A stretch of DNA of 64,000 nt, taken from the NCBI GenBank assembly GCA_008973525.1, contig WACJ01000421.1, positions 62,001 through 126,000 of the forward strand. Direction: 5' to 3'. The DNA comes from Stenopsyche tienmushanensis. Its lineage: Eukaryota > Arthropoda > Insecta > Trichoptera > Stenopsychidae. A program made the translations under genes and the position numbers. A model generated the notes under the pieces. That model saw only the letters and a program-made list of their open reading frames with translations. It had not been told where the DNA came from and did not search any database. Of this stretch, positions 1 to 11,319 are shown one piece after another; positions within the stretch are counted from its first letter, which is position 1, and every line of letters starts with the position of its first letter.

Positions 1-311
1 CAAATCATTTTTGAAGATTTTAGATGAAAAATATAATTGTTTAATAATGTTTCAATAATCTATGCATTTATGCATTAAAAAAATATTTTACTATGCCAAA
101 CCCATGGCAATCATTGGAGGTACGGTGAATATATAATATTAACAATATGGTGAATATCTTGTACATATCAATAATATAAAATGAGATTTTAAATAATCGT
201 AATCTATCCCATAAGATGTTTTAATAATTAAATTCTGAATAAATTTAGTGGTACAGAAAGACTTGATAAACCCATAATTATGATTGAGAGCTTATTATGT
301 ATTCTATTATA
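1..311. other. AT-rich intergenic DNA, no feature seen
   Basis: Low-complexity AT-rich DNA with stops in all frames. I see no repeat family, gene or RNA here. Confidence 0.5.
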
Positions 312-730
312 CGAGACTCATCCACAAAATAAGTTCCCCCGAGGACGTTTACAGAAACAAATCACAATTTTGTGGAAATATTTATTGTAACAGATACAGC
401 AAATGTATTTTTCAACATATTTGCTACCGGAATTGAGATATTTATCATATCGTGGTAATAGCTTTTGAATAAGGAATTTCTTCATTCAACACTTAGCATT
501 ACTATGAAACTGCTAGGTCATACATGGCTTGAGAGACAGTAAGTTTCCTGTAGAACTTCAGCAAAGAGGTATTTAATTTATCCATTCTACAGCTTGGAAA
601 TCGCTCGCTCGAAGGTGAATATATTGATAAATAGCCAAAGACATTGTATCCATGCAATAAATATATCCATGAAATTGCATCTCATTTCAATTAACAACCC
701 CAAGAAAATATACTTTGTGGATGAGCCTCG
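312..730 (-). mobile_element. Short mariner/Tc1-type element with terminal inverted repeats
   Basis: The left end reads CGAGACTCATCCACAAAATA and the right end, reverse-complemented, reads CGAGGCTCATCCACAAAGTA; both are flanked by TA, the target duplication of mariner/Tc1 elements. At 419 bp it is far shorter than the ~1.3 kb of an autonomous copy. On the minus strand near 420-460 a decayed peptide (PRYDKYLNSGSKYVEK) resembles the end of mariner transposases (an RW.KC....GDYVEK-like pattern). So it is an internally deleted derivative that keeps the transposase tail, with no open frame. TIRs and TSD are seen directly; family assignment rests on the tail motif. Confidence 0.75.
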
Positions 731-881
731 TAATAAAAATACCTGAAAATATATTTTTTAAGCAATTATCAATGTTCTATCGAACATAAAATTGTCATAT
801 TTTTTAGGTTGCACAAACAAACTTGAAAATTCGTATCCATTAAAAATATATACAAGAACACGAGCATACATTTTATTAAAG

Positions 882-1074
882 ACTAGTGATTACCCGGCAT
901 GCGTTGCAATGCCACGTCTCGCATAACAAATTGCGTACACAAACAATATTTTTACTATGCCTATGTTATTCCAGCAAGTGTAAACAGTAAGTTGACAAAG
1001 TTTTATCGCAATCGGATGAACGGTATGGCAGCGCATTAAATACGAACAAACAAAAATTATTTTTTATATATTAG
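882..1074 (+). repeat. Dispersed repeat, copy 1 (probable 3' end of a non-LTR element)
   Basis: About 190 bp that recurs with roughly 85-90% identity, same orientation, at 22289-22480. Both copies start ACTAGTGATTAC, pass through GGCATGCGTTGCAATGCCAC and end in TATATTAG. The wording near the end (AAAGTTTTATCGCAATCGGATGAACGG followed by an A/T-rich tail, quoted here in part) resembles 3' tails of RTE-like elements and the SINEs that use them. The class is an inference; the repetition is seen directly. Confidence 0.6.
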
Positions 1075-1414
1075 AAGATGGAGGGATTTGACAAACGGGT
1101 GCAACATGAAATCAATAATAAATACCACATTAATATTGCAAACAAACTCGTGGGATAGCTTACTGCTCGTACACATATATACAAAACATTTAAAGAAAAC
1201 TGGAAGCCAAGGGCAACTGAAATTATTGAGCTTCCGTCTAATTAAAACCATAGGGAAAAACTATAAAATGTTTACATCGTATTTCTTTAATTTTAATACA
1301 TGTTATATTAGGTAAACCCAGTTTTAATGTCGCGATTTTATAAATGAAATTTTTAAACAATCATCTTTAACCTGTTGTCCAGGAAAGACATACGTTGACA
1401 TTTTCTATAAATAG

Positions 1415-1645
1415 TATACTATTCGATGTTTTGAGTTAAAAAATATCCCTTTTTATAAGTCTGGCGATAATAGGAAAGGTGTATCTGTCGGGACATTTGC
1501 GCAGTTGCAAGCTGATGTAGTTCCATATGAAAAAAAAATGCCAGTGAAGCTATTGAATGTTAGGAAGACAAAACCTGGACGAGGACAGCATAATCAAGTG
1601 GATAATAATGTTCTAAAAACTCAAATTGAAAAAATTCGACAATGA
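1415..1645 (+). pseudogene. Short open frame with protein-like composition, unrecognised
   Basis: A 76-codon frame without a start ATG lies between a TAG and a TGA. It includes the stretch SGDNRKGVSVGTFAQLQADV and a basic segment KLLNVRKTKPGRGQ; a possible continuation past the stop reads LWVNYQRLMYSGPALKDAYK. The charged, low-stop composition differs from the AT-rich surroundings, so it may be a decayed exon or pseudogene. I do not recognise the family and no splice sites convincingly frame it. Confidence 0.25.
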
Positions 1646-2243
1646 CTATGGGTGAATTATCAAAGACTAATGTATTCTGGTCCAGCACTCAAAGATGCCT
1701 ATAAAAAATAGGTAAAGTCCTAAGAATAAATAATATTAGAAATAGAATAGTGAAAATTTGGGATTGAATTTCATTGCTAAAATCCAACATTACTAATGGG
1801 TTCACCTAATACATATATTTTTTAAGAGTCGAGAATTGAGGCCCTTATTTATTAAGTAACCCATGATAACTGCCCCTTTCACTTCTCCTCTGGAAGAACT
1901 AATGTACATATTAACCGATATAATTTATATAACGTGCTCACTAAGAATTTTTAATGCATTATAAAAACGACAAAATTGAAAAATTCAAATAGGAATGTAA
2001 TACCAAGTGGAAATAATAAAATATAAATTGCATAACTGGAATAGAATTTTCATATAAATCATAAAATAGAAAATGTAACTACAAAAGTACATCTAACAAA
2101 GAGTAATTATTTTTAAATAGATAAATAAATAATATTTAAAAGGCATATCAGTGCAGTTATCGACATTATATGGAACGTGGGAAGTAGTGGTAAATAAAAT
2201 GATGTTTTATGCTATAAATGCAGTATGAATACCGATAGGAATA

Positions 2244-3965
2244 CTACATAAAAACATCCTTAATATTCTGGAACTGTCGTACAGCCAAATCGACTGGTAA
2301 GTCAAATTTATATACTGTAAGTCGATCCAAGCTCTGTAAACTATCTTGAAAACCTGTATTAGCAACGTAACTTGTCGGTGAATAATGAAGTTGCATTAGT
2401 GTTTTATTTTTAAATATGACATTTAACCACGAGACCAATTTTTTAGCATTGAGCCCGGCACAAACAAATGCCTTAAAATGTGAATCATAGCTTCGTTTGT
2501 ACGGTCTATGAGAAGCGATAATAGCTCCGATGGCACTCAGCATACTCTCTTTATTAGAAATTGCCGTGTTGCCTACAATATCTAAATTAAAACTCTGCGA
2601 TAGTTTACGAGCCGGAGTAGAATTATAGCACTCCCCATTGCATATTTCATAATATCTAAGCACAAGTTCCCACGCGTGCATATTTTTCGATTGGAAACTT
2701 CGACGAATAGGAAAACAGCCCACAAACGGTACAATACTGCTAACGTCACTCATCGGTACAAGTCCATGCTGTATCAAATCGCGAATATTAATAGCCAGAT
2801 GTTTTCTGACCGCTATTGCTAATGGAACATTCTGTAATATGATTGTATTCTCTTCGGAATCACTATCGTAATCACCCATTATGGATCCCGATCGAGAATC
2901 ACCGTGTTTCAATAGATTGAGAACCGCATCAACCGACATCTCGAGACGCGCTCGAAGATCACCCCAATGATTTATGATATTAGTTCGTTTTAAATTATTT
3001 TTACGAAACGCCTCAGCAGATGAACAACCGAACTGTGCAACGGCAAACATTTGCAGAAGGGCGACCACCTTTTTCATTAAATTTACAGTCTCAGCCTTTA
3101 GCTCGTCATTTTTAGATGTGGTATTTTTGGTTGGTTTTTTTTCAGGTTCTGATTTTTTTCCAAACTTATCTTGTTCGTCAGAAGACTTCGTCTCTTGTGT
3201 TGTCAAAGTAGAGCCATTCTTTAAGAAATTGATAAATCGCTGCATATCTTCAACTTGTGCCTGCAACTGAATAATAACATCCTGAGAATTGTTTGCATTT
3301 TTTTGGGCAGAACCACACATGGCTTGATGTCTCAATTCTTCAGCTGTAAGAGGTTGTTGCCATCCTTCATGAAGTGATTTGTCAATATTGCGTTTCAAAT
3401 CATCAATTATAACATTTCGGTGTTCTAAATGTTCTTTCTTACTTAAGAATTGAGAAGTTTCATTTGAGAGCGCATCCAATTCTTTCAATTGATACTTCAG
3501 CTGTTCAATGAAACGTAACTGTTTAAGTCTTTGATCTTTAAGTTTTTCATCCAGTTTATGACATACGGGACATCCTGCTGAATGTTCCGGTATATCTCGA
3601 GATAGGTTTCCGGTACCTATGATGGATCCCAAATCTGGTATGCCTCGAATGTAAATTCCTCTAAAGACTTCAACATTTTCTCCTTTTCGCTGGTGGGAGC
3701 ATCTACGATCTGTCTAAGGCGAAACTGTACTTGTGCCAGATGTGATGTAAGCGAGAATAAAGAAGACGATAAAACTTCCTGTTCTTCTTCAAGAGCATGT
3801 AGTCGTTGAATCTCACAAGAGTCATTCCTCTCAGTACTCGTCCGGTTCTGCCTCATCGCTGAGCGTATCCTTAGCAGCCCCGAGAGGCTCGCATCTCTCT
3901 TCTTTCCATGCCATTCCTTCGTAGACGTCCTGACCATCTTCAAAATCACTCGAACACGAATCCAT
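2244..3965 (-). CDS. RUNDC1: RUN domain-containing protein 1-like, single exon with frame breaks
   Basis: Homologue of vertebrate RUNDC1. The protein has coiled coils at the N-terminus and a RUN domain at the C-terminus; RUN domains usually bind small GTPases, but this protein's role is poorly known. The family signature is clear: a segment ending AQVQFRLRQIVDAP followed by LEEFTF, a coiled coil after CPVCHKLDEKL, a KNT-rich linker, then the RUN domain with PARKLSQSFNLDIVGNTAIS and an end LPVDLAVRQFQNIKDVF. About 573 aa fits the family (human ~613). Two frames are needed. Residues up to LEEFTF are read in one frame; from RGIPDLG onward the frame is shifted by one, as if one base is missing at 3646-3647. 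Upstream, an acidic N-terminus from the ATG at 3963-3965 (MDSCSSDFEDGQDVYEGMAW) is in the same frame as the C-terminal part, so a second, opposite shift near 3831-3837 would be needed to use it. The alternative start is the ATG at 3937. Divergent from SRPRA. Confidence 0.9.
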
Positions 3966-4870
3966 TATTAACGGAGACTTTAATACAAGTTAAAAATATT
4001 GCACTATTTTTGAATAACAGCCATATTCTGAGTTAGAGGCAGAATGTTCGTACGCGCCATATGGTGTAAATTATCGAACTAAACCATATTGCTGAAGACC
4101 TTTGACGTTTTGGCTCTGACGTCACGCGCCCACACAAAACACGTCTCGTTTAAATAATATTGGCTCACACTTATGTATTAACAGCCATGTTCTTAAACGT
4201 CAATTGCTTTTAAAAAATACGCAATGCTCTTCACTAATTAACCTCATATCGTTTAATTTAAAAAAATATTGACATAATATCATTTCTCTTTTTTATGCCG
4301 ACTACAAATTAATTTAATAAATGATCTATATTTTTTTTCAAAAACTTTAAAAAACATAATCAATTAAATTGTATTTAAATATCAATCGTTCATATTATAA
4401 AATCATATACTAAAAAAATAACGGTGCGATCAATAACTTTGTGTAAAAATATTGTCAATAATTATTCATTTAATTTATTTCGATTAAACATATAAATTAA
4501 AATAGTATTAATTTATATTTTGTAATAAAACCATTTTAAATTGTTATTTTCTATATTCATGTGGAAAATTGAGATTTTAATTTCAAATAAGCTAATATTG
4601 AAGGTTACATATTAAATTTATAAATGAGTTAAGAATTTAAAAACTATTTGATTCGTTGAATTTAAATATATAAGTGCAATAATATAATATTTTAATATGC
4701 ATATAGCTTTTATTTATTGGTGTAATGATACACATTGTAAGAATATTTTTTTAGTTGGCCGTTTAGCTCATGCCAGATTGTTGGCGCGAGTTGTCCGGTC
4801 AGTGTGACGTGTGCTGTCGTTCCGTTCGTATGTTATTTAGAATCATTGCAATTAACACTTACTCCCCACA
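3966..4870. promoter_or_regulatory. Shared promoter region between RUNDC1 and SRPRA
   Basis: The two start codons face away from each other across 905 bp. The RUNDC1-proximal part (4020-4145) and the SRPRA-proximal part (4755-4830) are less AT-rich than the ~600 bp between them, which are almost pure A/T with no other feature. The SRPRA 5' UTR probably begins near 4760-4800. No TATA box stands out from the A/T background. Confidence 0.5.
4117..4124. promoter_or_regulatory. Full palindromic cAMP response element (CRE)
   Basis: Perfect TGACGTCA about 150 bp upstream of the RUNDC1 start, in a GC-richer patch with a further half site (TTTGACGTTT) at 4101-4110. It is a consensus binding site for CREB/ATF bZIP factors. 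Function is inferred from match and location only. Confidence 0.5.
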
Positions 4871-7800
4871 ATGTTGGATCTGTTCACAATCTTTAGCAAA
4901 GGAGGAATTGTCCTATGGTACTTCCAGAGTACCGGAGAAATGTTCGGTTCATCCGTCAATGCGCTTATACGAAATGTCATTTTACAGGTACCAAATATCC
5001 ATATGTCATGATACCATTGAACCAGTTCGAAACGTCATACAAGTTCATATTTTTTAAGCCGATAAACTCAAAGCTCATTAACATTGGATATTTCTTCACA
5101 GTCTTAATTTTTGAATGTGTTAATAAGATTGTAATAATATTGAATGTATGTTAAAACGCAATTATGTATCGTTTTTGAATCATGTTTTTTATAGCAATGG
5201 ACAAAATTTAAACAAGGACTTCAATAATGAAGCTTTCCGAATGTAAAGCATGATTATTTAATGCTTATTTATAACACTATTGATATTATTTCAACGTTTT
5301 CAATTTATTTTCATCATTTAACATCCACATTTAAGATAAGATGTAGTGATTATATGAAGGTTATTACATTTCTTATTGATCGCTAATCTTATCTTGTGTT
5401 TATTATTTTTTTATTATTCAGGAACGAACAGGAAATAATTCTTTCGACCACAATTCACTCACGTTGCAGTATAAGCTCGACAATGAATTTGAGTTGATAT
5501 TTGTCGTAGCATATCAAAAAATTTTGCAGCTCTCGTATATAGATAAATTTTTAAATGATATACATTTAGAGTTCCGTGATAAATATAAAAATGATCTGCA
5601 GAGCTCATGGATTTTTCAAAACTTTGATTTCAACGCATCATTCCAAAAAGTTTTACAGTCATCTGAACAATGGGGTATGATAATCATATGCTCTTATCAT
5701 TTGATTGTATTGATTTGATAATTTATGCATAATATAAATATTTTAGGTAAAGCTCAAGCAAAAATTCCCAAGCAGATGAGAACTTTCGAAGACTCTGTTA
5801 AGTCCAAAAAGACTGTTGCTTCTATGATTGAACGCAAAGGAGAAGAAAAAGTCCCTAAAAAAACTGGTTAGCTTTCAATCATTCAAATATTAATTATGTA
5901 TTTTATTATATAACAATAATAATAACCTTTATTAGTGAAAAACAGTACAACAAATCTGTATGTCTAGTTTTTACATATTCGTATTAAATGCATACGCTTA
6001 ACCTTTTGAGGAGTGAACAAATTTAAAATCGATGAATGTCAGCTCCTATCAGCGTAAGACAATCTTTAATTCGAGTCAGAGTCAATTGTAAATAAACACT
6101 ATTGATAGCGTACAATATCACGTCATTTCTTTACATAAACAATACACAAAAAATCAATTCATTTGCTTCTGCTTTAGAAAGAAATGATAATTGAACAAAA
6201 ACTCATTCTACAAGCAGCGACGAACAATTAAATAAATAATCACTGTCAATAGCACAAAATATTCAGTAATTTCTTTGCATAAATAAATAATAAACTTGAA
6301 AACGAAATCATTATTAGTCGATAAATTTGGGCTAACATTTTATACAATTGTGTGATGTATGCGGGGAAGCTCTCCGTCTCTGTCTCCCGAACTGTGCTAC
6401 ATTCTCTTTGTCTTTGTTCCATCAGAGAACAGACACAAGAACAGCACGAACTAGCTCGAAGTTAGGAGACAAACTGATATTGTATTTACAAAACATTGAT
6501 CTTTCATTAACTCATTCTGGATTTTTTTTACGAATCAATCGTTCTCAGCTGTTGCTATTATCTAGAAACACTTGGAGCAAGCATCTGTTTCATTGTTCTT
6601 GGATTTCTTTTGATGGAATTCTGGAATCTCTTACGATATCAGTTAGGCGCAGACATGTTGCATTTTTTTATGCCTTGTATCTCTGTTATACCTACTTTCG
6701 TTCAATACAAAACGTACATTTTGACGAATTTCGAAGGTTTCGGAGGCATAAAAATGTGTTTTCATAATTAAAATATACAATATATTACGCATATTTTAAA
6801 TCACAAAGTCTCGTCAAAGACGTTAATATGTCATGGAATTTTCGGTATGGTAATACAATTGAAGATATTTTAATAATTAAAGGTAATTTTCGTCTTTATA
6901 AATAAATATAGCCAAGAGTCTTATTTACTTAAACTGTGAATATACAGATTTATTTAATTTAATAAATTATATAACTATCATGCATAATGTACTTTTTGTT
7001 GTAATATTGTTAAGTTATATTTGCTGAAAAGAAAAAAAAATATGGGTCCATGTCCTGATTATAATACAGGTGCGGCAAGGAAACTACCTTATTTGTAACA
7101 CATACCTCTAAGATGAAGGCACGCTCCTCCCTCATCTACTGCATGATCATTACTAATCCTACATAACAGAAAACATTAGGTCCTGCTCTTTCAAATGACG
7201 CTTCAAAGAGTGCGCATTTCAAATAAGGAAGTTTCCCTATCGCACTCTGTATTATTTATGTAAAAATTATCTAATTACATATTCAATTAAAATTGAGGGA
7301 AATAGCCAGTTAAAAACTTTGCTAAATACTGTACTTTATTAATTAATATTACTTATTATTTCAGTTAAAATTGTTGAAACTAAACCAAAAATTGAAGTCG
7401 TTGAAAAAAATATTATTGAGGATAATATTGAAGAAGATATTATAGCCATAAACAGAGCCAAAATGGTACAAAAACTTGCAACTAAAAAGAAAACAGACAA
7501 AAGGTACAATTCCAAAATAAAAAACCATCTTCATGAAAATCTGTAAAAGACAAGACTGTTAAGTAATTGAATGCATTAAAACATTTAATTATACTACTCT
7601 AATTTCATTCTAGTGTTTCTAAGTCGCCTAAGAGTCCTCAAGCTGACAAAGCTGGTAAAAAACCTCGTGTCTGGGACTTGGGCGGCGGTAATCGTGATTT
7701 ACCCGATTTGGACCGATCTAAAGATAAGCAAGAAGATGCAAAATCAGACTTCACACCCCAAGCAGATGTATGTTTATACATTTTTAACTTCAATTGCGAA

Positions 7801-9244
7801 TGATTTATCACATCAGTAATCATATACGTTGTTATTTATACAGATAGTGGGAAGAATGCAAGGCGTAATAAAAGATCTTGAAATTGAATCTTCCGACGAC
7901 GATTATAGCAGCGAAGATGATGCTGATGATGAAGTGTATGTTAAGAAACCTGATTCTAGTAAGAAATCTGGAGGGATATTTAGCGTATTTAAAGGTATTA
8001 TATATTGATTTTATGTTGCTATATTTTGATTGATTTTGATTTATTTAAATATGAATCGTTACTTATTAAGGCTTGGTCGGTACGAAGAATTTAACATCAG
8101 ATTCAATGAAACCAGTCCTGGATAAATTGCAAGATCATCTTATTGGAAAAAATGTTGCTACGGACATCTCCAGAAAACTTTGTGATTCGGTCGCTGTTAA
8201 ACTTGAGGGAAAGGTATGCTTAGAAGATCTTTGAATTTGCCGAAGACGATTTAATACGCATTTAATGATTCGTATTTTATAATGTAGGTACTTGGTACAT
8301 TTGATCGGATAGCAACTACTATTAAAGAAACATTAACAGAATCTTTGGTCCAAATATTATCACCCAAAAGAAGGGTGGATATTTTAAGAGATTGTCTTGA
8401 AGCTAAAAGACAAGGAAGACCTTACGTTATGTCCTTTTTGTGGGGTAAAATATGCTTAATTAATATTCGTTCACTGTATTTTTTATATTTTAAATTCATC
8501 CATTAAAATATATTTTATTTTAGGTAAACGGTGTCGGCAAATCTACAAATTTAGCTAAAATTTGCTTTTGGTTGATTGAAAATGAATATTCAGTTTTAAT
8601 TGCTGCTTGTGATACATTCAGGGCTGGTGCTGTAGAACAGTTAAGAACTCACACTCGTCACTTGAATGCTTTGCATCCTAAAAGTAGACACGGAGGTCGT
8701 GAGATGGTTCAATTGTATGAGAAAGGATATGGTATAGTTTTTAAATCAACTGCTTTATCTTATTAAAAATGCATTTTTATAACTTGTTTGTACACATTAT
8801 TGTTATATTATAGGTAAAGATGCTGCTGGTATAGCAAAGGAAGCTATAAAATTTGCATCTGACTCTACAATAGATGTTGTTTTGATTGATACTGCGGGAA
8901 GAATGCAGGATAACGAGCCATTAATGAGAGCATTATCAAAACTTATCAAAGTCAACGAGCCGGATCTCGTCCTATTCGTTGGCGAAGCCCTCGTCGGTAA
9001 CGAAGCTGTCGATCAATTGGTCAAATTTAACCAAGCCCTTGCCGATCATAGCTCCAGTGAAAATCCTCATATCATCGATGGAATCGTATTGACGAAGTTC
9101 GACACTATTGATGATAAAGTAGGCGCAGCTATATCCATGACGTACATCACCGGACAACCCATTGTATTTGTCGGCACCGGGCAAACTTACACCGATCTGA
9201 AAGCTCTAAACGCTAAAGCAGTGGTACATGCTCTTATGAAGTAG
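4871..9244 (+). CDS. SRPRA: Signal recognition particle receptor subunit alpha
   Basis: SRP receptor alpha is the ER-membrane docking GTPase that receives the SRP-ribosome complex during cotranslational targeting. Ten coding exons: 4871-4987, 5422-5674, 5747-5866, 7365-7503, 7614-7767, 7844-7994, 8071-8213, 8288-8444, 8524-8731, 8814-9244. Length is ~623 aa, as in the family. The N-terminal SRX domain begins [18 protein letters not shown] and binds SRP receptor beta. A charged linker with SRPRA-typical [11 protein letters not shown] follows. The NG GTPase domain has the G1 loop [14 protein letters not shown] (exons 8/9), [11 protein letters not shown], the G3 [14 protein letters not shown]4 TKFD and the terminal [23 protein letters not shown]. 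Odd: at the end of exon 8 the frame needs one T fewer in the run at 8434-8438 (TTTTT) to read SFCGVNGVGKS; as given it reads SFLWG and breaks the G1 loop. All other joins are in frame. Introns 3-4 and 4-5 region hold repeats. Confidence 0.96.
5998..6590 (+). repeat. Dispersed repeat in SRPRA intron 3, piggyBac-like left end
   Basis: Begins TTAA then CCTTTTGAGGAGTGAAC. Similar starts occur at 12448 (TTAACCCTTTGATTAGTGAG) and 28123 (TTAACTCTTTGAGTAGTGAG). The copy at 28.1 kb shares more of the following sequence, including a stretch about AAATAAACACTRTYGATAGC and TTTCTTTRCATAAAC. TTAA target sites and C-rich CCYTTT termini are typical of piggyBac elements. No transposase is visible and I cannot locate the right terminus, so the class is tentative. 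Confidence 0.4.
6607..6835 (+). repeat. Dispersed repeat in SRPRA intron 3, copy also at 32.3 kb
   Basis: Starts GATGGAATTCTGGAATCTC and runs through TGTGTTTTCATAATTAAAAT to TTTTAAATCACAAAGTC. It recurs in the same orientation at 32338-32560 with roughly 80-85% identity. It may be one element with the repeat at 5998-6590. No coding content is visible. Confidence 0.65.
7063..7252. mobile_element. MITE with ~33-bp terminal inverted repeats, copy A
   Basis: The left arm AATACAGGTGCGGCAAGGAA is matched by the inverted right arm AATACAGAGTGCGATAGGGA; both continue through AACTNCCTTATTTG. About 190 bp long, non-coding, inside SRPRA intron 3. A second copy, inverted relative to this one, lies at 9685-9857 just past the gene. 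The inverted arms are seen directly; the superfamily cannot be told because the target duplication is unclear. Confidence 0.7.
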
Positions 9245-9684
9245 TCTTACTACAAAAACTGCCTTAACTTTAAAGTTTAACCTAATTTTTTATATTCTTT
9301 ATATATAGGTGATTTTATATATGAAGGTTGATCAATATAGTGATATTATCGCTAAATTTAAATTTAATCTAATAAATATTTATAAACCTTTTGAGTGTGG
9401 TTTTAAAATATAATGTATGTTTTCAAACGTGTGAAATAATATACATTCATAGCACTTATATATTCATTCAATGATATTTCCAGTTACTACCAAGTAATAA
9501 ACAACCAAAAATCTATTTCTACACCCTAATTTTTGAAGGCATGTGTGCATACAGATGGATGATTATTTTACTTCTTACACCACATATGCGTAATACGTTT
9601 AAATCTATATCCTATTGGAGCTATACAAGTACTTAAAATATCAAGATACTTTTATTTATCGTTGTGTATTTTTTTTTTTTTTTA
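9245..9684 (+). other. SRPRA 3' UTR and flank
   Basis: AT-rich DNA with a consensus AATAAA at 9371-9376, 127 bp after the stop, the likely SRPRA poly(A) signal. Nothing else is recognised up to the MITE. Confidence 0.5.
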
Positions 9685-9857
9685 AATACAGAATGCTGCA
9701 GGGAAATTTCCTTATTTGAAAAGCGTGCCCTGAAGCGACATCTATTACAAGAATTCGCATAACATTTTCTATCATATAGGTTTAATAACGATCAGTGCAG
9801 TAGATAAGGGAAGAGCGCGTGTTTCAAATTAGGTAGTTTCCCTGCCGCACCTTGTAA
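9685..9857. mobile_element. MITE, copy B (inverted relative to copy A)
   Basis: The right arm (GTAGTTTCCCTGCCGCACCT) is the reverse complement of the left arm of the copy at 7063. The left arm AATACAGAATGCTGCAGGGA matches its partner with a few differences. No coding potential. Confidence 0.65.
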
Positions 9858-10403
9858 TAACAATATCAATAGTGTATATCTGACCATTCTTAGAGCCCAT
9901 GTTAGTAGTGAAAGTTAAACAACCTTGATTGAATTTATAATATTGTATTTGTATGTGACCTTACACTTGGGTATCTTTTTATTTATAAAGTTTCGAATTT
10001 AAAAATATATTTTTGTTATGCCATTTTTTGAGAGTATATATGTTAACAAAATTTAGAAAATTGTTTGATTATGGTGATATTGTATTACTTTCAGTTAATA
10101 AATCATCTATCCACATGGTTGTGCTTATCAATTAAACCTCATGATTTCAGAGCCTAAAGTCTCATTATGGAGAGATCTGAATATGTTTCTTATAGCCTTC
10201 CTCATGGCACAGCATATCAGTCATGTTTCACCCCCGTGAATCACTACTGACTTTGTTAACATTTTATAAAATTTTCTGCATGCTTTTATTTCATTTTCAG
10301 AGGTATATTTGCCTAGTAAAAAGACATCAGACATTGGTCGGCCAAATGAGATAATCGCCCCAGAAATAGCTAGAGCTAGATTTTGTAATTTAAAACTAAA
10401 AAA

Positions 10404-10860
10404 CTAGCTAAAATAACGGCATAAATTAGTAAAATGGATAAATATATAGTTTTTATGGAAGTCTAGACTCGTTCGCGTCCTCATTTGGCACGAGCCACTT
10501 AAGTTAGCCTCTGAGGGAGCTTTCGTGATCGTACAGATCATAGAAATGCTGCAAAAAGCCCTAAAATAGGACGGAATGGTCACAAGGTCTGTGTGTCTAA
10601 TCGGTCCGCTTTTCAGATCGCTGATATGACGAATGAGCACCTCGTGATCGGATGCCATACCTGAACATGTCTACAGATCGATTACGAACTATTATTACAA
10701 AACGAAGTCGTCCGAAGAAGACTGATCTGGTGGGTTGCTTAAATTTTACAGTCGATCGAAAATATTGTTATCTTTATTTTATTGCGGGCTTATGCCGGCT
10801 GGGTCGGTTAAATTATGTTCTCACTAATTTTTAAATTAAAAAAGAGAACACGAAAAGACC
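10404..10860 (-). mobile_element. 5'-truncated R1-like non-LTR element, C-terminal fragment
   Basis: Minus-strand translation gives IRHISDLKSGPIRHTDLV followed by TIPSYFRAFCSI, a pattern found at the extreme C-terminus of R1-clade ORF2 proteins after the Cys/His knuckle. Related pieces occur at 15720-15950, 34560-34870 and 38690-38900. This copy and the 34.6-kb copy also share upstream DNA (GATCAGTCTTCTTCGGACRA). No reverse transcriptase domain remains. Clade assignment is from memory of the family pattern. Confidence 0.6.
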
Positions 10861-11270
10861 TAAAATAATACTTAGTACTTACTTTTACTTTTAGTAAAAG
10901 AAAACAATTTAAAATAATAAAATATTTTTATAACACATTTTCTAGCTTCTCAATTTTTTTATGTGTATAAATACGAAATATTTGGACTATGAATATTCGA
11001 TTTAAATATTATGGTATTAATTTTTTAAATTAATTGAAATTACCTTTTTTATATATAGCGCTTGTAGCTCATAATTTAATTAGAACACCAAAATATTTTT
11101 TAATTTAAAAAAATTGAAATATTTTCAACGATTTTATGGACAAATTTACACGTTGTTTGAACCAAATTTATTCAAATAAAAAATGCTATTTTCTATTATT
11201 AGAAGGTGATCGATCGTATTTTTGTATTAAGACGTTGTTATTCAAATGTACCATAAGTAATTTTGAATGT
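10861..11270. other. AT-rich intergenic DNA
   Basis: No gene, repeat or RNA recognised before the USF promoter. Confidence 0.5.
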
Positions 11271-11319
11271 ATATCAACAGAATATATTGAATAGGGTTGA
11301 TTTTTGGCCACAAGGTGAT

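Noticed and set aside
3640..3650. Programmed ribosomal frameshift in the RUNDC1-like gene
   Set aside because: No slippery heptamer or known precedent at this motif, and SRPRA has a comparable homopolymer defect, so an indel error is simpler.
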